From NCBI RefSeq assembly GCF_000338295.1, contig NZ_ANMO01000116.1, forward strand, positions 1-64,000: a stretch of DNA of 64,000 nucleotides, written 5' to 3'. The notes beneath the pieces are model-generated. The model was not told where the DNA came from. It searched no databases and saw only the letters and a program-made list of their open reading frames with translations. Shown here piece after piece: positions 1-8,648 of this stretch; position 1 is the first letter of the stretch; the number at the start of each line of letters is the position of its first letter. The translations under genes and the position numbers were made by a program. The DNA is from Rhodopirellula europaea 6C. Its GTDB lineage: Bacteria > Planctomycetota > Planctomycetia > Pirellulales > Pirellulaceae.

Positions 1-50
1 CTTCAACAAGCGATGTATCGAAAAACCACACGACCTCTGAAGGCGAGGGG

Positions 51-1352
51 TCACTCGGTTTCGTCTTCAGGCGTAGCGGTTGGGTCATCGACGGGAGCCA
101 AGATGGCTTCGAGCTCAATCTCTTCGCCTTTGCGAATCACCTTCAGTGATTGGGTAGAACCCACAGGTTCTCGTTCGATCGCTTCGCGAAGATCAATTGC
201 TTTGCGAACTTCTTGGCCCGCGAATTCAGTGATCACGTCGAGTTGTTGCATGCCGGCACGATCCGCCGGGCTATCACGGATAATCTGATACACGAGCACG
301 CCCATTCCCTCGATCAGCTTGAATGTCTTTGCCATTTTCGCGTTCAATTCCACCATGGTGATTCCGATAGTTGAACGACGCACTGTTCCATGTTGAGCTA
401 ACTCGCGAGCGATCCATTTGGCTTGATCAATCGGCACGGCGAACCCGATTCCCTGATAGCTGCCGCTGCGAGTTGCGATTGCTGTATTGATCGCGATCAC
501 GTTGCCATCCAGGTCGACCAATGGGCCGCCGGAATTGCCAGGGTTGATCGCAGCATCGGTTTGCAACAGCCGACTGCGACGGATGCGATCGAGCCTTCGA
601 TTCTTTGCGCTGATGATGCCTGCACTGACGGTTGCTTCCAGTTTGAAAGGACTGCCGATCGCGAGCACCCAGTCGCCAATGTCTAGGCTTTTGGAGTCCC
701 CGTACTGGGCGATCTTGAGTGGTTCGTCCGATGTGATTTGCAGCACGGCGATGTCGCTGGCAGAGTCGCCGTGCACCTTCTTCGCCACCAGTTCGGTTTC
801 GTTTGGCAGTTGAACAACAACCTTCTTTGCATTGTTGATGACATGGTTGTTGGTCATCACCCAATAGATCGATTCATCTTTTTCTTTGTCCTCATCGGTC
901 ACGTCGACGAATGGATTGATGATCACACCGGATCCCAAACCGCTGAGTTCAAATTCACCGTCCTCGGATTGTTTGGGCGGCATTGGACCGACCGATTCGT
1001 CGGGTGATTCCTCGTTCGTATCTTCTTCGGGCTCGTCCTCCGTTTCACCAGAGAGCGTTTGGTTTTGTCCGTAGGAAAACACCGTGACGACCGAAGGGTT
1101 GGCTTCGCGAGCGGCGTCGCGGAAGGCTCGCGAAAGTGATCGGGCGCTGTCTTGGGCGGTTTCGTCGGCGCTTGCCTCGAGCGAAATTGAGATGACCGCG
1201 AATGTGAGGGCCATCAGCAACAACGGAAAGTCGTTTAGCAAACGGTTCGGTCGGATGGGGGTGAGTCGGGGTGCCATGCGAAGAGAGTCGAAATTCAGAG
1301 GCATTTCAGGAACACTTGGAACCGATGGAGATATGGAAGGTGGACCCGACAT
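51..1352 (-). CDS. HtrA/DegP-like trypsin-family serine protease with PDZ domain
   Basis: Periplasmic or membrane-anchored protease of the HtrA (S1C) family, which degrades or refolds misfolded envelope proteins. Numbered from the ATG at 1352 (433 residues), the catalytic triad is visible as His170 (NNHVINN), Asp200 (SDIAVL) and Ser274 in NPGNSGGPL. A PDZ domain follows at about residues 315-410 (GVLVYQIIRDSPADRAG). A hydrophobic stretch near residues 43-58 looks like a signal or anchor, followed by an acidic low-complexity linker (about 100-135) that is unusual for the family. The frame stays open to an ATG at 1421; I chose 1352 because the extra 23 residues would run into the region between this gene and the divergent deaminase. 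Only one PDZ domain is present, so it resembles DegS more than DegP. Confidence 0.9.
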   Translation of the reverse strand: MSGPPSISPSVPSVPEMPLNFDSLRMAPRLTPIRPNRLLNDFPLLLMALTFAVISISLEASADETAQDSARSLSRAFRDAAREANPSVVTVFSYGQNQTLSGETEDEPEEDTNEESPDESVGPMPPKQSEDGEFELSGLGSGVIINPFVDVTDEDKEKDESIYWVMTNNHVINNAKKVVVQLPNETELVAKKVHGDSASDIAVLQITSDEPLKIAQYGDSKSLDIGDWVLAIGSPFKLEATVSAGIISAKNRRLDRIRRSRLLQTDAAINPGNSGGPLVDLDGNVIAINTAIATRSGSYQGIGFAVPIDQAKWIARELAQHGTVRRSTIGITMVELNAKMAKTFKLIEGMGVLVYQIIRDSPADRAGMQQLDVITEFAGQEVRKAIDLREAIEREPVGSTQSLKVIRKGEEIELEAILAPVDDPTATPEDETE

Positions 1353-1572
1353 GTTAACGCGCCTGAAGTGATTTCGGACGGACGGGATGCTGGATGTCCT
1401 GTGGTAAAATGGATGCATCACGTCGTGATTTCAGGGGCCAATCTCGACGGAGGTGATTTCGAAGCGTGTTGTCGCATTGCTTTACGGATGCAGGCGGGTA
1501 CTCTATGGGCATCTGATGGCGGAATCTGCACCTCACTTCGGCGAGTCTATTTCCTTGTCTCTCTATCCTGCC

Positions 1573-2016
1573 ATGACCGACGTACACAGTCACGCATCTG
1601 AAATCGATCCGCCTAGCGACGAAGATGTCCAACGTTTGATTCAGGCGGCTATTTCGGCTCGCGATCATGCCTACGCACCGCACAGTCACTTCTATGTCGG
1701 TGCGGCTCTGCTGACTCACGATGGACGCATCGTGGAAGGTTGCAACGTCGAAAACGCAAGCTATTCGTTGACACAGTGCGCCGAACGCACCGCCGTTTGC
1801 TCGGCTGTCGCGGGCGGATACCGAATGTTCCACGCGGTTGCGATCGCCAGTATTGGCGGAGCGATGCCGTGCGGGGCTTGCCGACAAGTGCTGGCAGAAT
1901 TCGGGTCCGATCTCTACGTCTACACCATCGATGTGATCGATGGTGACCAGCAAATGCGACGTCTTTCTGAGCTGCTGCCTGACGCCTTTTCGACGTCAGA
2001 TATTCCCAAACGCTGA
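1573..2016 (+). CDS. cdd: Cytidine deaminase
   Basis: Deaminates cytidine or deoxycytidine to uridine or deoxyuridine in pyrimidine salvage, in the cytoplasm. The product is 147 residues, the length of the small homotetrameric class. Zinc-site motifs are clear: CAERTAV, with the Cys ligand and catalytic Glu, and PCGACRQ with the two other Cys ligands. CNVENASYS is the usual substrate-binding stretch. The frame is open upstream to 1453, but that extension resembles no deaminase, so the ATG at 1573 (MTDVHSHA) is preferred. It diverges from the HtrA-like gene across about 220 bases and appears monocistronic. Confidence 0.93.
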   Translation: MTDVHSHASEIDPPSDEDVQRLIQAAISARDHAYAPHSHFYVGAALLTHDGRIVEGCNVENASYSLTQCAERTAVCSAVAGGYRMFHAVAIASIGGAMPCGACRQVLAEFGSDLYVYTIDVIDGDQQMRRLSELLPDAFSTSDIPKR

Positions 2017-2263
2017 TTTGCCGACACTCCAGCGTCTTGGTGGCTGGATTCGCCGGAATTCAGATGTTTGAGTTGGTTGGAGTCCGAATTCTGGCGAAAG
2101 CGGCTACGGAGGGGTGCCCTTGCTAACGCCGCGGGTTGTGACGGACGTAGGCTAGGCTGTGCTTGGCGGGGTGGCTAGCGAAACCCGCTACGGAAGGTGC
2201 GATGTCGGAACACGCCCGCGTCACTTTGATCTGCGGTTTGGCAACCAAGTGTCCCACAGGGAC
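2017..2263. repeat. Intergenic region with inverted repeat and degenerate direct repeats
   Basis: This 247-base stretch lies between the convergent ends of cdd and the DUF1552 gene. TCGCCGGAATTC (2050-2061) pairs with GAATTCTGGCGA (2086-2097) at 11 of 12 positions, leaving a 24-base loop. Further on, two related stretches (gctaacgccgcgggttgtga at about 2121, gctagcgaaacccgctacgg at about 2173) look like degenerate copies of one another. No T-tract follows the stem, so an intrinsic terminator is not supported. I see no gene here; it may be a dispersed palindromic element. Confidence 0.45.
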
Positions 2264-3670
2264 TCAGATCAGTTCGGTGACTTTGCCGTCGCTGTCTGCA
2301 ACCGATTCGGCAGGAACATCGAGCTGCTGAAGCATGGTGACGAACAGATTCGAGAGCGGGCGATCTTCGTGCGAGATCTCTTGTTGCCAAGGTTCTCGGC
2401 CACCGTTCCAAGCTCCACCCTGCGGATTGGAGCCCGCATTGTTGAGGTACTTGCCGTGCTTGAATCCCATGTTCTTGCCACCGGCCAGGATCAGCGGGTA
2501 GTTGCGTGACAGGTGGAAGGCACTGGATGCCGACCCGAACAGCAGCAGCGTGTTGTCCAGCATTGATCCGCGACCGGCGGGTTCGTCGGTTGCTTTGAGC
2601 TTGGCGACGAAACGACCGAATTCTTCATTGAGAAATTGGCAGTAGATCGCAAAGTTTTTCCAGCCGCCGGGGTTCTTGGTTTCGTGCGACAGTTGATGGG
2701 CCAAGCTGAAGCCAACGGCACGGGCCAAATGATCGCTGATTCCGACGCCGTTTTCTCGACCGATTTGATAGGTCGCTACACGAGTCGAATCAGTTTTGAA
2801 AGCAAGGAAGATCATCTCGAACATGGTCTGCAAGTACTGACGCGGTTCGTCGGGCGTCAGGTTGAGGTTCAGATGATCCGCGTTGACAGTTGGCAGAGGT
2901 GTTTTGAGCCAATGCTTCGCTTTTTCGACTTTGATCTCCGCTTCACGGACGGAATCAAGGTATTCATCCAAACTGGATTGATCGTTCGACGAAAGCGTTT
3001 TGCGAAGTGACCTCGCATCGGCCAGCAAATCGTCCAGCGCACTTTGGCTGATCGCCAGTCGACGTGCGGCGTCTTCATCGCTCTTGACAAACAGCATGTC
3101 GAAAATGCGTTTGGGACGATTCTCCGCTGGGATGGCTCGGCCATTTCGATTGAATGAAAGCGTGTGAGTTCCCCGCGGCGTCCCGGTGCCACCATCGGTC
3201 GACATCACCAATGAAGAATACCGGGTTTGGTTGCCGATGTGCTCGGCGTAGATCTGGTCCAGCGAAATGGAATTCTTGTAGGGACCGTTGGATCCGGTAT
3301 CTGCGGCGGTCAAGAATTGATCGGCATTGGAGTGCCCGTGGACGCTTCGGGATTTTGGGTGCGAAAATCCTGAAAGAACACTGATCTCATCCCGCAATGG
3401 TTCCAGTGGTGATAATGCTTTGGTGAACTTGAAATCATCTCCCGTGCCATGCGGGAACCAAGACCAATCCTTGTAAGCCGGGTCTTCCACCAGCGGCATG
3501 GGCACGCCATCGGGGAAGTAGAAACATGCCAAACGCTTTGGATCCTGAGGCGGTTCAGAAGCTCGGGGGCCAGCCATCGCGACGGATTCAAGCAGTGGCA
3601 ATGCCAACGCAACTCCGGTTCCGCGAAGAAAGCGACGTCGGTCCAAGCCATTCAGATTCAGTGTCATCAA
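2264..3670 (-). CDS. DUF1552 family Tat-exported protein
   Basis: A 468-residue protein of the DUF1552 family, common in planctomycetes; its biochemical role is not established. The N-terminus has a twin-arginine signal (LDRRRFLRGTG followed by ALALPLLESVAMAG), so it is probably exported folded. Features typical of the family include ACFYFPDGVPMP near residue 50, the GFSHPKSRSVHGHSNADQF stretch, and the C-terminal LILAGGKNMGFKHGKYL with a GG-rich tail. It lies 63 bases downstream of the DUF1592 cytochrome gene on the same strand. That pairing is regular in planctomycetes and suggests an envelope redox complex (inference). Confidence 0.88.
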   Translation of the reverse strand: MMTLNLNGLDRRRFLRGTGVALALPLLESVAMAGPRASEPPQDPKRLACFYFPDGVPMPLVEDPAYKDWSWFPHGTGDDFKFTKALSPLEPLRDEISVLSGFSHPKSRSVHGHSNADQFLTAADTGSNGPYKNSISLDQIYAEHIGNQTRYSSLVMSTDGGTGTPRGTHTLSFNRNGRAIPAENRPKRIFDMLFVKSDEDAARRLAISQSALDDLLADARSLRKTLSSNDQSSLDEYLDSVREAEIKVEKAKHWLKTPLPTVNADHLNLNLTPDEPRQYLQTMFEMIFLAFKTDSTRVATYQIGRENGVGISDHLARAVGFSLAHQLSHETKNPGGWKNFAIYCQFLNEEFGRFVAKLKATDEPAGRGSMLDNTLLLFGSASSAFHLSRNYPLILAGGKNMGFKHGKYLNNAGSNPQGGAWNGGREPWQQEISHEDRPLSNLFVTMLQQLDVPAESVADSDGKVTELI

Positions 3671-3733
3671 AGGTTCCTTCAGGACTGCGATCTTGGCGGG
3701 AGCTAGTTGTTCGGAAACAAAAACAGAAGAGTG

Positions 3734-6460
3734 TTACTTGGATTGAAACAGGTCGCTGGCGACCAATTGCTCGATCATCGTTGCGAGGCCGTCGCCACGT
3801 TGGCGGACTTCGGCGGTGATTTCGTCAATGCTGGAGTGGTCTGAAAATGTGAGCGGACGCCCCAACGCGTAGGTTGCCAACTTATGGACCATGCCACGGA
3901 CAAATTGATCCTGGCGATGCTCGAGCAGATAGCGTTTGAGGCCTTCGACGCCGGCGAGTTCTTGTTGATTGAACAACGTGGCCGACGCGACGACGGGTTT
4001 GCCATTGATGGAGTCACGCCAGCGACCGACCGCGTCGTAATTTTCAAAGGCGATTCCCCAGGGGTCGATCTTGGAATGACACGACATGCACGCGGGATGA
4101 TTGCGGTGATCAGCCATCCGTTCGATCAGCGTCATTTTCGCGATTTCGGGATCGGCCAAATCAATTTCGGGAACCGCGGGCGGCGGTGGTGGTGGCGGGT
4201 CGTTGAGGATGCTTTCCAGCAACCAAACACCACGTTTGAGCGGATGCGAGTCGGTTCCGTCCGAGTTCATCGCCAACAATCCAGCTTGGGTCAGCAAGCC
4301 GCCCCGTCGCGGATCGGAGTTCAGTGAGACGCGGCGGAAATGGTTGCCGTACACATTTGGGATTTGATAGTGCCGAGCCAATCGTTCGTTGACCATCGCG
4401 AAATCGGCGTGGATGAATTGGAGCACGCTTTCGTCTTCATGCAGCAGTTCGTGAAAGAACGCGATCGGTTCACGCTGCATCGCTTCTTTTAGCAGCGGGC
4501 TGAGTTTCGGTTTGGTTTCGTTGACATTGAGGAAGTCGAGCAGTTGAAGGTCAAGCCATTGATGAACGAAATGATCGCTGAAGCGTTCCGCCTTTGGGTC
4601 AGCCAACATGCGACGAACCTGTGTTCTGAGTTGCTCAGCGGACGACAGCTGCTCGTCGCGTGCGAGTTCGAGCAGTTCGGAGTCTGGGACGCTGCACCAC
4701 AAGAACAATGCCAGTCGTGTTGCCAGTTCATTCGGCGACAATCGATCCATCGTCGTTTCTGCATCGTTCGTGTCAGCGGAGCGAACGACATACAGGAAAT
4801 TGGGTGACGAAAGGACGGACGCCAGGACTTCCGAGAGGGCTTCTTCCATCGATTCGCACTGTCCGCGAATTGCGACGAATAAATCGAGTTTGCGTGTCAG
4901 TTCGGCTTCAGTCGGCGGTCGTCGCCAAGCACGGTGCATGAATGCGGCCAGAACTTCTTTGGCGTATCGAGGTTCATCGTCGCGATGTTCGCTGGCAACG
5001 AAAACCTGCTGATGTGATTCGGGTGGCCATTGGTCGTTGACGGGAGTCACCACTTCAACATGGTCGATTTGAATGGCCGATTTCGACACGGAACTGTTGA
5101 CGAACCGGATGTACTCCGATGGGCTGGGCATGGCTCCCATCTTCGATGCTCCACGGACGGAGTTGCGTGGGTAGATGTCGCCCAGCGGAACGTTCCATTC
5201 ATAGAATTGTGGTTCATCCGGTGATGCTTCGATCAGGGTGTCAGCGACGCTGACTCGCATGTCTGCACGCCCTTCGTTGCTGGCCCGCCAACCAAATTCC
5301 AACTGCAAACTGGGTGCCTGCGATTTGTCATCGGACGGGTCGTCTTTCAACCAAGACGCACGTACACGAACTCGCATGATGCCTCGGTTTGGAACTTGAT
5401 CGCCCAGTTCAATGATCAATTTTTGGTTGCGACCGCCCGGTAGCACCGCCACATGATCGAAGGTCGGCGGCATGACTCGCGGTGCATCTTCAGGAGCCAT
5501 CGCGTAGCGAGCCCCGTGATAGGCCCAAGTTGCCGAAACCTTTTGTCCGTTGGTGAGGTCTCGGTAGTGGGTGTCTCGCGGTATGTTTTGAAATGTTTCT
5601 CGAAGAGCGTCGACTTCCTGTTTTTGTTTGGCGGGATCGTCTTTGTGTTTCTCGGCAACTTGGTCGAGTTTGGATTGTTGTTGTTGACGATCGATCTTGC
5701 TGTTTTGCTTCATGCTGATGCTCCAGTACATCGGAGCGGGTTGTTCACCCAGCACGATGGCTCGATCAAGTGCTTGTCGAGCGAGCTGGCGATAGGTGTC
5801 CAACTGCTTGACCGTCATGTGCAGCATTTCGGAGCTGTTTTGAAATCCATCTTCCGAATGGGCTTCGGGCGGAAGATCTTTCGCGAATTCGTATGGCAGG
5901 CCGAGCAAATCCTGCAACGCGTGGTTGGTTTCATAACGCGTTAGACGGCGAAACGACGAGTGACCACCGGTCGCTCGGCGGACCGACGATGCAGTTTGAA
6001 TTTCGCCCGACAACCATTCCACCACGGTGCTTCGATCGTCGTCGTCCATGTCGACTTCGTCCGGTGGTGGCATCTCGCCGTTGTTGAGAACGGCCAAGAC
6101 TTCGACCCACCACTGAACGTCATCGCCTTGCATCAAATTGGGGTCGAGCGTGTCGACTCGAATGTTGCCCTCTTCGTTGCCAGGGCCATGACAGTCAACG
6201 CAGGACTCTTCCAGGATGGGCGCGATGACATCGCGAAAGGTTTGTAGGTCGGCTTGTGGCGTTTTGGTTTCGTTCGGCCGAGTGGTGGGCTCGAGATACT
6301 TCGAACGACTCGCGCCGTGCCGTTTGGTTTCTTCCAAAGACAGCGAAGGGGCGGGAGCATTCGAAGGCTCTTCCGCGATCAAGCAGGTACTTGAAAGGCA
6401 TGCCCAGCAAAACATTGCGAACAGTGCACGCGCATTCGCACGGAACGGTTGGGCGAACAT
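3734..6460 (-). CDS. Planctomycete-type cytochrome c protein with DUF1587/1595/1592/1588/1585 domains
   Basis: Large exported haem protein of 908 residues counted from the ATG at 6460. A signal peptide (MFAQPFRANARALFAMFCWA) is followed by a planctomycete-type cytochrome domain with the haem motif CVDCH. The family domains then follow in order: DUF1587 (YETNHALQDLLGL), DUF1595 (AFMHRAWRRPPTEAEL), DUF1592 (LSPNELATRLALFLW), DUF1588 (LAMNSDGTDSHPLKRG and CMSCHSKIDPWG, a second CxxCH) and C-terminal DUF1585. The frame is open to 6532, but the signal peptide begins at the internal Met, so 6460 is preferred. It is first of a two-gene unit with the DUF1552 gene. An electron-transfer role is inferred from the haem sites; the substrate is unknown. 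Confidence 0.88.
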   Translation of the reverse strand: MFAQPFRANARALFAMFCWACLSSTCLIAEEPSNAPAPSLSLEETKRHGASRSKYLEPTTRPNETKTPQADLQTFRDVIAPILEESCVDCHGPGNEEGNIRVDTLDPNLMQGDDVQWWVEVLAVLNNGEMPPPDEVDMDDDDRSTVVEWLSGEIQTASSVRRATGGHSSFRRLTRYETNHALQDLLGLPYEFAKDLPPEAHSEDGFQNSSEMLHMTVKQLDTYRQLARQALDRAIVLGEQPAPMYWSISMKQNSKIDRQQQQSKLDQVAEKHKDDPAKQKQEVDALRETFQNIPRDTHYRDLTNGQKVSATWAYHGARYAMAPEDAPRVMPPTFDHVAVLPGGRNQKLIIELGDQVPNRGIMRVRVRASWLKDDPSDDKSQAPSLQLEFGWRASNEGRADMRVSVADTLIEASPDEPQFYEWNVPLGDIYPRNSVRGASKMGAMPSPSEYIRFVNSSVSKSAIQIDHVEVVTPVNDQWPPESHQQVFVASEHRDDEPRYAKEVLAAFMHRAWRRPPTEAELTRKLDLFVAIRGQCESMEEALSEVLASVLSSPNFLYVVRSADTNDAETTMDRLSPNELATRLALFLWCSVPDSELLELARDEQLSSAEQLRTQVRRMLADPKAERFSDHFVHQWLDLQLLDFLNVNETKPKLSPLLKEAMQREPIAFFHELLHEDESVLQFIHADFAMVNERLARHYQIPNVYGNHFRRVSLNSDPRRGGLLTQAGLLAMNSDGTDSHPLKRGVWLLESILNDPPPPPPPAVPEIDLADPEIAKMTLIERMADHRNHPACMSCHSKIDPWGIAFENYDAVGRWRDSINGKPVVASATLFNQQELAGVEGLKRYLLEHRQDQFVRGMVHKLATYALGRPLTFSDHSSIDEITAEVRQRGDGLATMIEQLVASDLFQSK

Positions 6461-6611
6461 GGGCGGGAGTTCGGAAGGCGGGAGGGAGGAGCGTCCAGGA
6501 AGGCGTCGCGTCAACGCGATGACGGTTGCCAACGTGGAGTAAAAGCAAAAGGTGGGGACTTTCTACGCTCGATCCAGTGGAGCTTCATTATGCACAGTCA
6601 CGCGAACTTAA

Positions 6612-8648
6612 TCAATCGAACCAACCATGAAGTTGCCAATCGGTCGGGTGATTGAGGTCGCGAAAAATCCACCAACGTGCCCCATCGTCCAGTTCCACTC
6701 GGAAGTAATCGCGGCGAACCATCGGGCCTTGCCACCATCGGGTTTCAATCCGTTCGGGGCCCCAGTGCTGATGCACGTTCCACACTTTTCCGCGAAAGCG
6801 AAATCTTGGGGGGAACTGATTTTCACCGAAGGGGTCTCCGCCATGTCCCAGCGGCGTGAGTCGCTGAGGGGATGAATGCAGTTGAAGCGGCCGACGTCCG
6901 GCATCATGGGGCGTTGGCACTCCGTTGCGAGTTCCGCCGCCATGTCGCCCATGAGATTCGTCATGCGATTCCGCGGCCGAGGAAGTTTTGGATTTGGGGC
7001 GACGCCGCGGCCGGTTGGTGGCGAGTTTGCGACCTCGCGATTGAGTCAGCGGGAAATCCGTGACGGTGTCTTCGGGCAACGGGTCACGATTGATGCGGAC
7101 GCCTCGCACAGATTCTTCTCCCAATCGACCGCTCAACGAATCGATCAATCGAGCGATGTCAGTTTGACGCGTCCAATCGGTTTGCGTGTCGCTTTCAAAG
7201 CCGGGGCCGAAGATCGACGGTTGAGTGCTGGCGAGGACCGCGTCTTGCAGCACGTCCAATCGAAGATGCGAAACCTTGGACTGACAGGCATGCGATTCAA
7301 ATGCACCAATCATCAGATTGCTGAGGTGGTTCAGGTCCAATGTCGGTGAGAACAGTCCGGATTCGAGCGTCACCGATGGGGACTCGGTGAAGTCGAGTTG
7401 GCATCGCAAACGCAATACGCCTCTTCCCAGTGGACGCAAAGATGCGGTGGCGGATTCGATCAAACGAATGATCCGGTCGCGAATCAAATCCACCGCGTCG
7501 GTTGGATATTCCAGTTCCAAAGATGCTGTGTGTTCGGTGGGAATGTCGATCGCGAGAATGGGTTCGTCGACTTCTCCCAGTGCTTGAGCGATGCGGTTGC
7601 ACAAACCGTGACCGATGCGAGTGGCCAATCCGTTGCGAGGCAATTGCAAGAGCGAACCGATGGTTTCGATTCCCAACCGTTGCAAGGTTTCCACATCCGT
7701 TGGGTTTAAACGCAAAGCGGATGGCGGCAACGTTTGCAGTGCGTCGCGGGTGCGATCGGCGGGGGCCAAGAAAAAGTCGAAGTGGTTCTTGGCGGGATCT
7801 TTGGTTCGGTTTTGAGAGGGTGCGTGGGTGGCCAACGCCCAAGCCGCACCGACGGTGCTGGCGATTGCCAAGCGAGCTTTCAGGTGACGGCGTTTGAGAA
7901 TGGTGGCCGCTGCGGCGAGCAAGCCAGGTTCGTCATCGAACAAATGGGTGACGCCGTCGATCTCCGCGACAAGTGCTTCGGGATCATGTCGAAAGCGACC
8001 GGCCCATTTGAAACGGTCGAGTGTTTCCAGTGCGATCTGCGGGCACAGATGGCTTTGCAGTTCGGTCGCCAACGAATGCAACGCTCGCCGATCAGCGACA
8101 CGATCGTGTTCGTCGATGATCGCGGTGGGGATTGGCGGGACGCTTTGATTGGCGACGTTTCGGCTGGAGTTGTGCTGGTCGGCCAGTGTGGTTGTGATGT
8201 CGACGGCTTGCGCGATCGGCATGCCCAATCGGACGCCCATGGCCGCGGCACGGTGGCAGCTCGCCGCCACGATTCTTCCGCGACGAGGATCGGCATGCCA
8301 AAGGATCAGCGGCGCGGTGGCTTGAGGACTGGACGGGTGAGTGGGGCGTTCAGGCTCGGCCCTCCCCTCGCTTCGCTCGACCCTCCCAGAGGAAGGTTGA
8401 AGTGCGGAGGGAGAAATGCTTCGCTCGGCGCTTCGGGAGGAAGCGTGAAGTGCGGAAGGAGAGCTTCGCCCAACCTTTTGGGAGGGAGGGTGAAGTGGCG
8501 AAGTCTTGGTAGTGCTATCCCGCGGCTCGGCGGTTGTTTTGTCGTTGGTCGCTGGGGCGTTGAGATTCGCGTTGGCGCTGAGGAGGCTCTCGGCGCGTCG
8601 ACGTTGGACGGGCCAATTGGGCAGCCAAATGCACAGCAGCCTTTTCAT
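6612..8648 (-). CDS. imuB: ImuB-like Y-family DNA polymerase homologue
   Basis: Translesion-synthesis accessory protein related to Y-family polymerases; in the ImuA-ImuB-DnaE2 mutasome ImuB bridges the beta clamp and DnaE2. The start MKRLLCIWLPNWPVQRRR at 8648 is characteristic of ImuB. Also seen are LIDDEHDRVADRRAL-like palm sequence, the helix-hairpin-helix stretch PTDVETLQRLGIETIGSLLQLPR, and a C-terminal ImuB tail ending FRVELDDGARWWIFRDLN. Residues of about 50-110 are a non-family insertion built from translated 48-bp repeats (LHPPSQKV, LHASSRSAERS, LQPSSGRVERSEGRAE). It lies directly downstream of imuA, whose 3' end overlaps it by 134 bases. No dnaE2 is found in the window. Confidence 0.88.
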   Translation of the reverse strand: MKRLLCIWLPNWPVQRRRAESLLSANANLNAPATNDKTTAEPRDSTTKTSPLHPPSQKVGRSSPSALHASSRSAERSISPSALQPSSGRVERSEGRAEPERPTHPSSPQATAPLILWHADPRRGRIVAASCHRAAAMGVRLGMPIAQAVDITTTLADQHNSSRNVANQSVPPIPTAIIDEHDRVADRRALHSLATELQSHLCPQIALETLDRFKWAGRFRHDPEALVAEIDGVTHLFDDEPGLLAAAATILKRRHLKARLAIASTVGAAWALATHAPSQNRTKDPAKNHFDFFLAPADRTRDALQTLPPSALRLNPTDVETLQRLGIETIGSLLQLPRNGLATRIGHGLCNRIAQALGEVDEPILAIDIPTEHTASLELEYPTDAVDLIRDRIIRLIESATASLRPLGRGVLRLRCQLDFTESPSVTLESGLFSPTLDLNHLSNLMIGAFESHACQSKVSHLRLDVLQDAVLASTQPSIFGPGFESDTQTDWTRQTDIARLIDSLSGRLGEESVRGVRINRDPLPEDTVTDFPLTQSRGRKLATNRPRRRPKSKTSSAAESHDESHGRHGGGTRNGVPTPHDAGRRPLQLHSSPQRLTPLGHGGDPFGENQFPPRFRFRGKVWNVHQHWGPERIETRWWQGPMVRRDYFRVELDDGARWWIFRDLNHPTDWQLHGWFD
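8370..8510. repeat. 48-bp tandem repeat family, three copies inside imuB
   Basis: Units begin with GCTTCGCTCG at 8370 and 8418 and with a variant at 8463, giving periods of 48 and 45 bases, both multiples of three. Each unit carries a short complementary arm (CCTCCCAGAGGAAGG in the first) and ends GTGAAGTGCGG or similar. Read on the minus strand they encode the proline/serine/arginine-rich segment LHPPSQKV / LHASSRSAERS / LQPSSGRVERS of ImuB. The same family occurs in imuA at 9553-9792. Confidence 0.8.
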
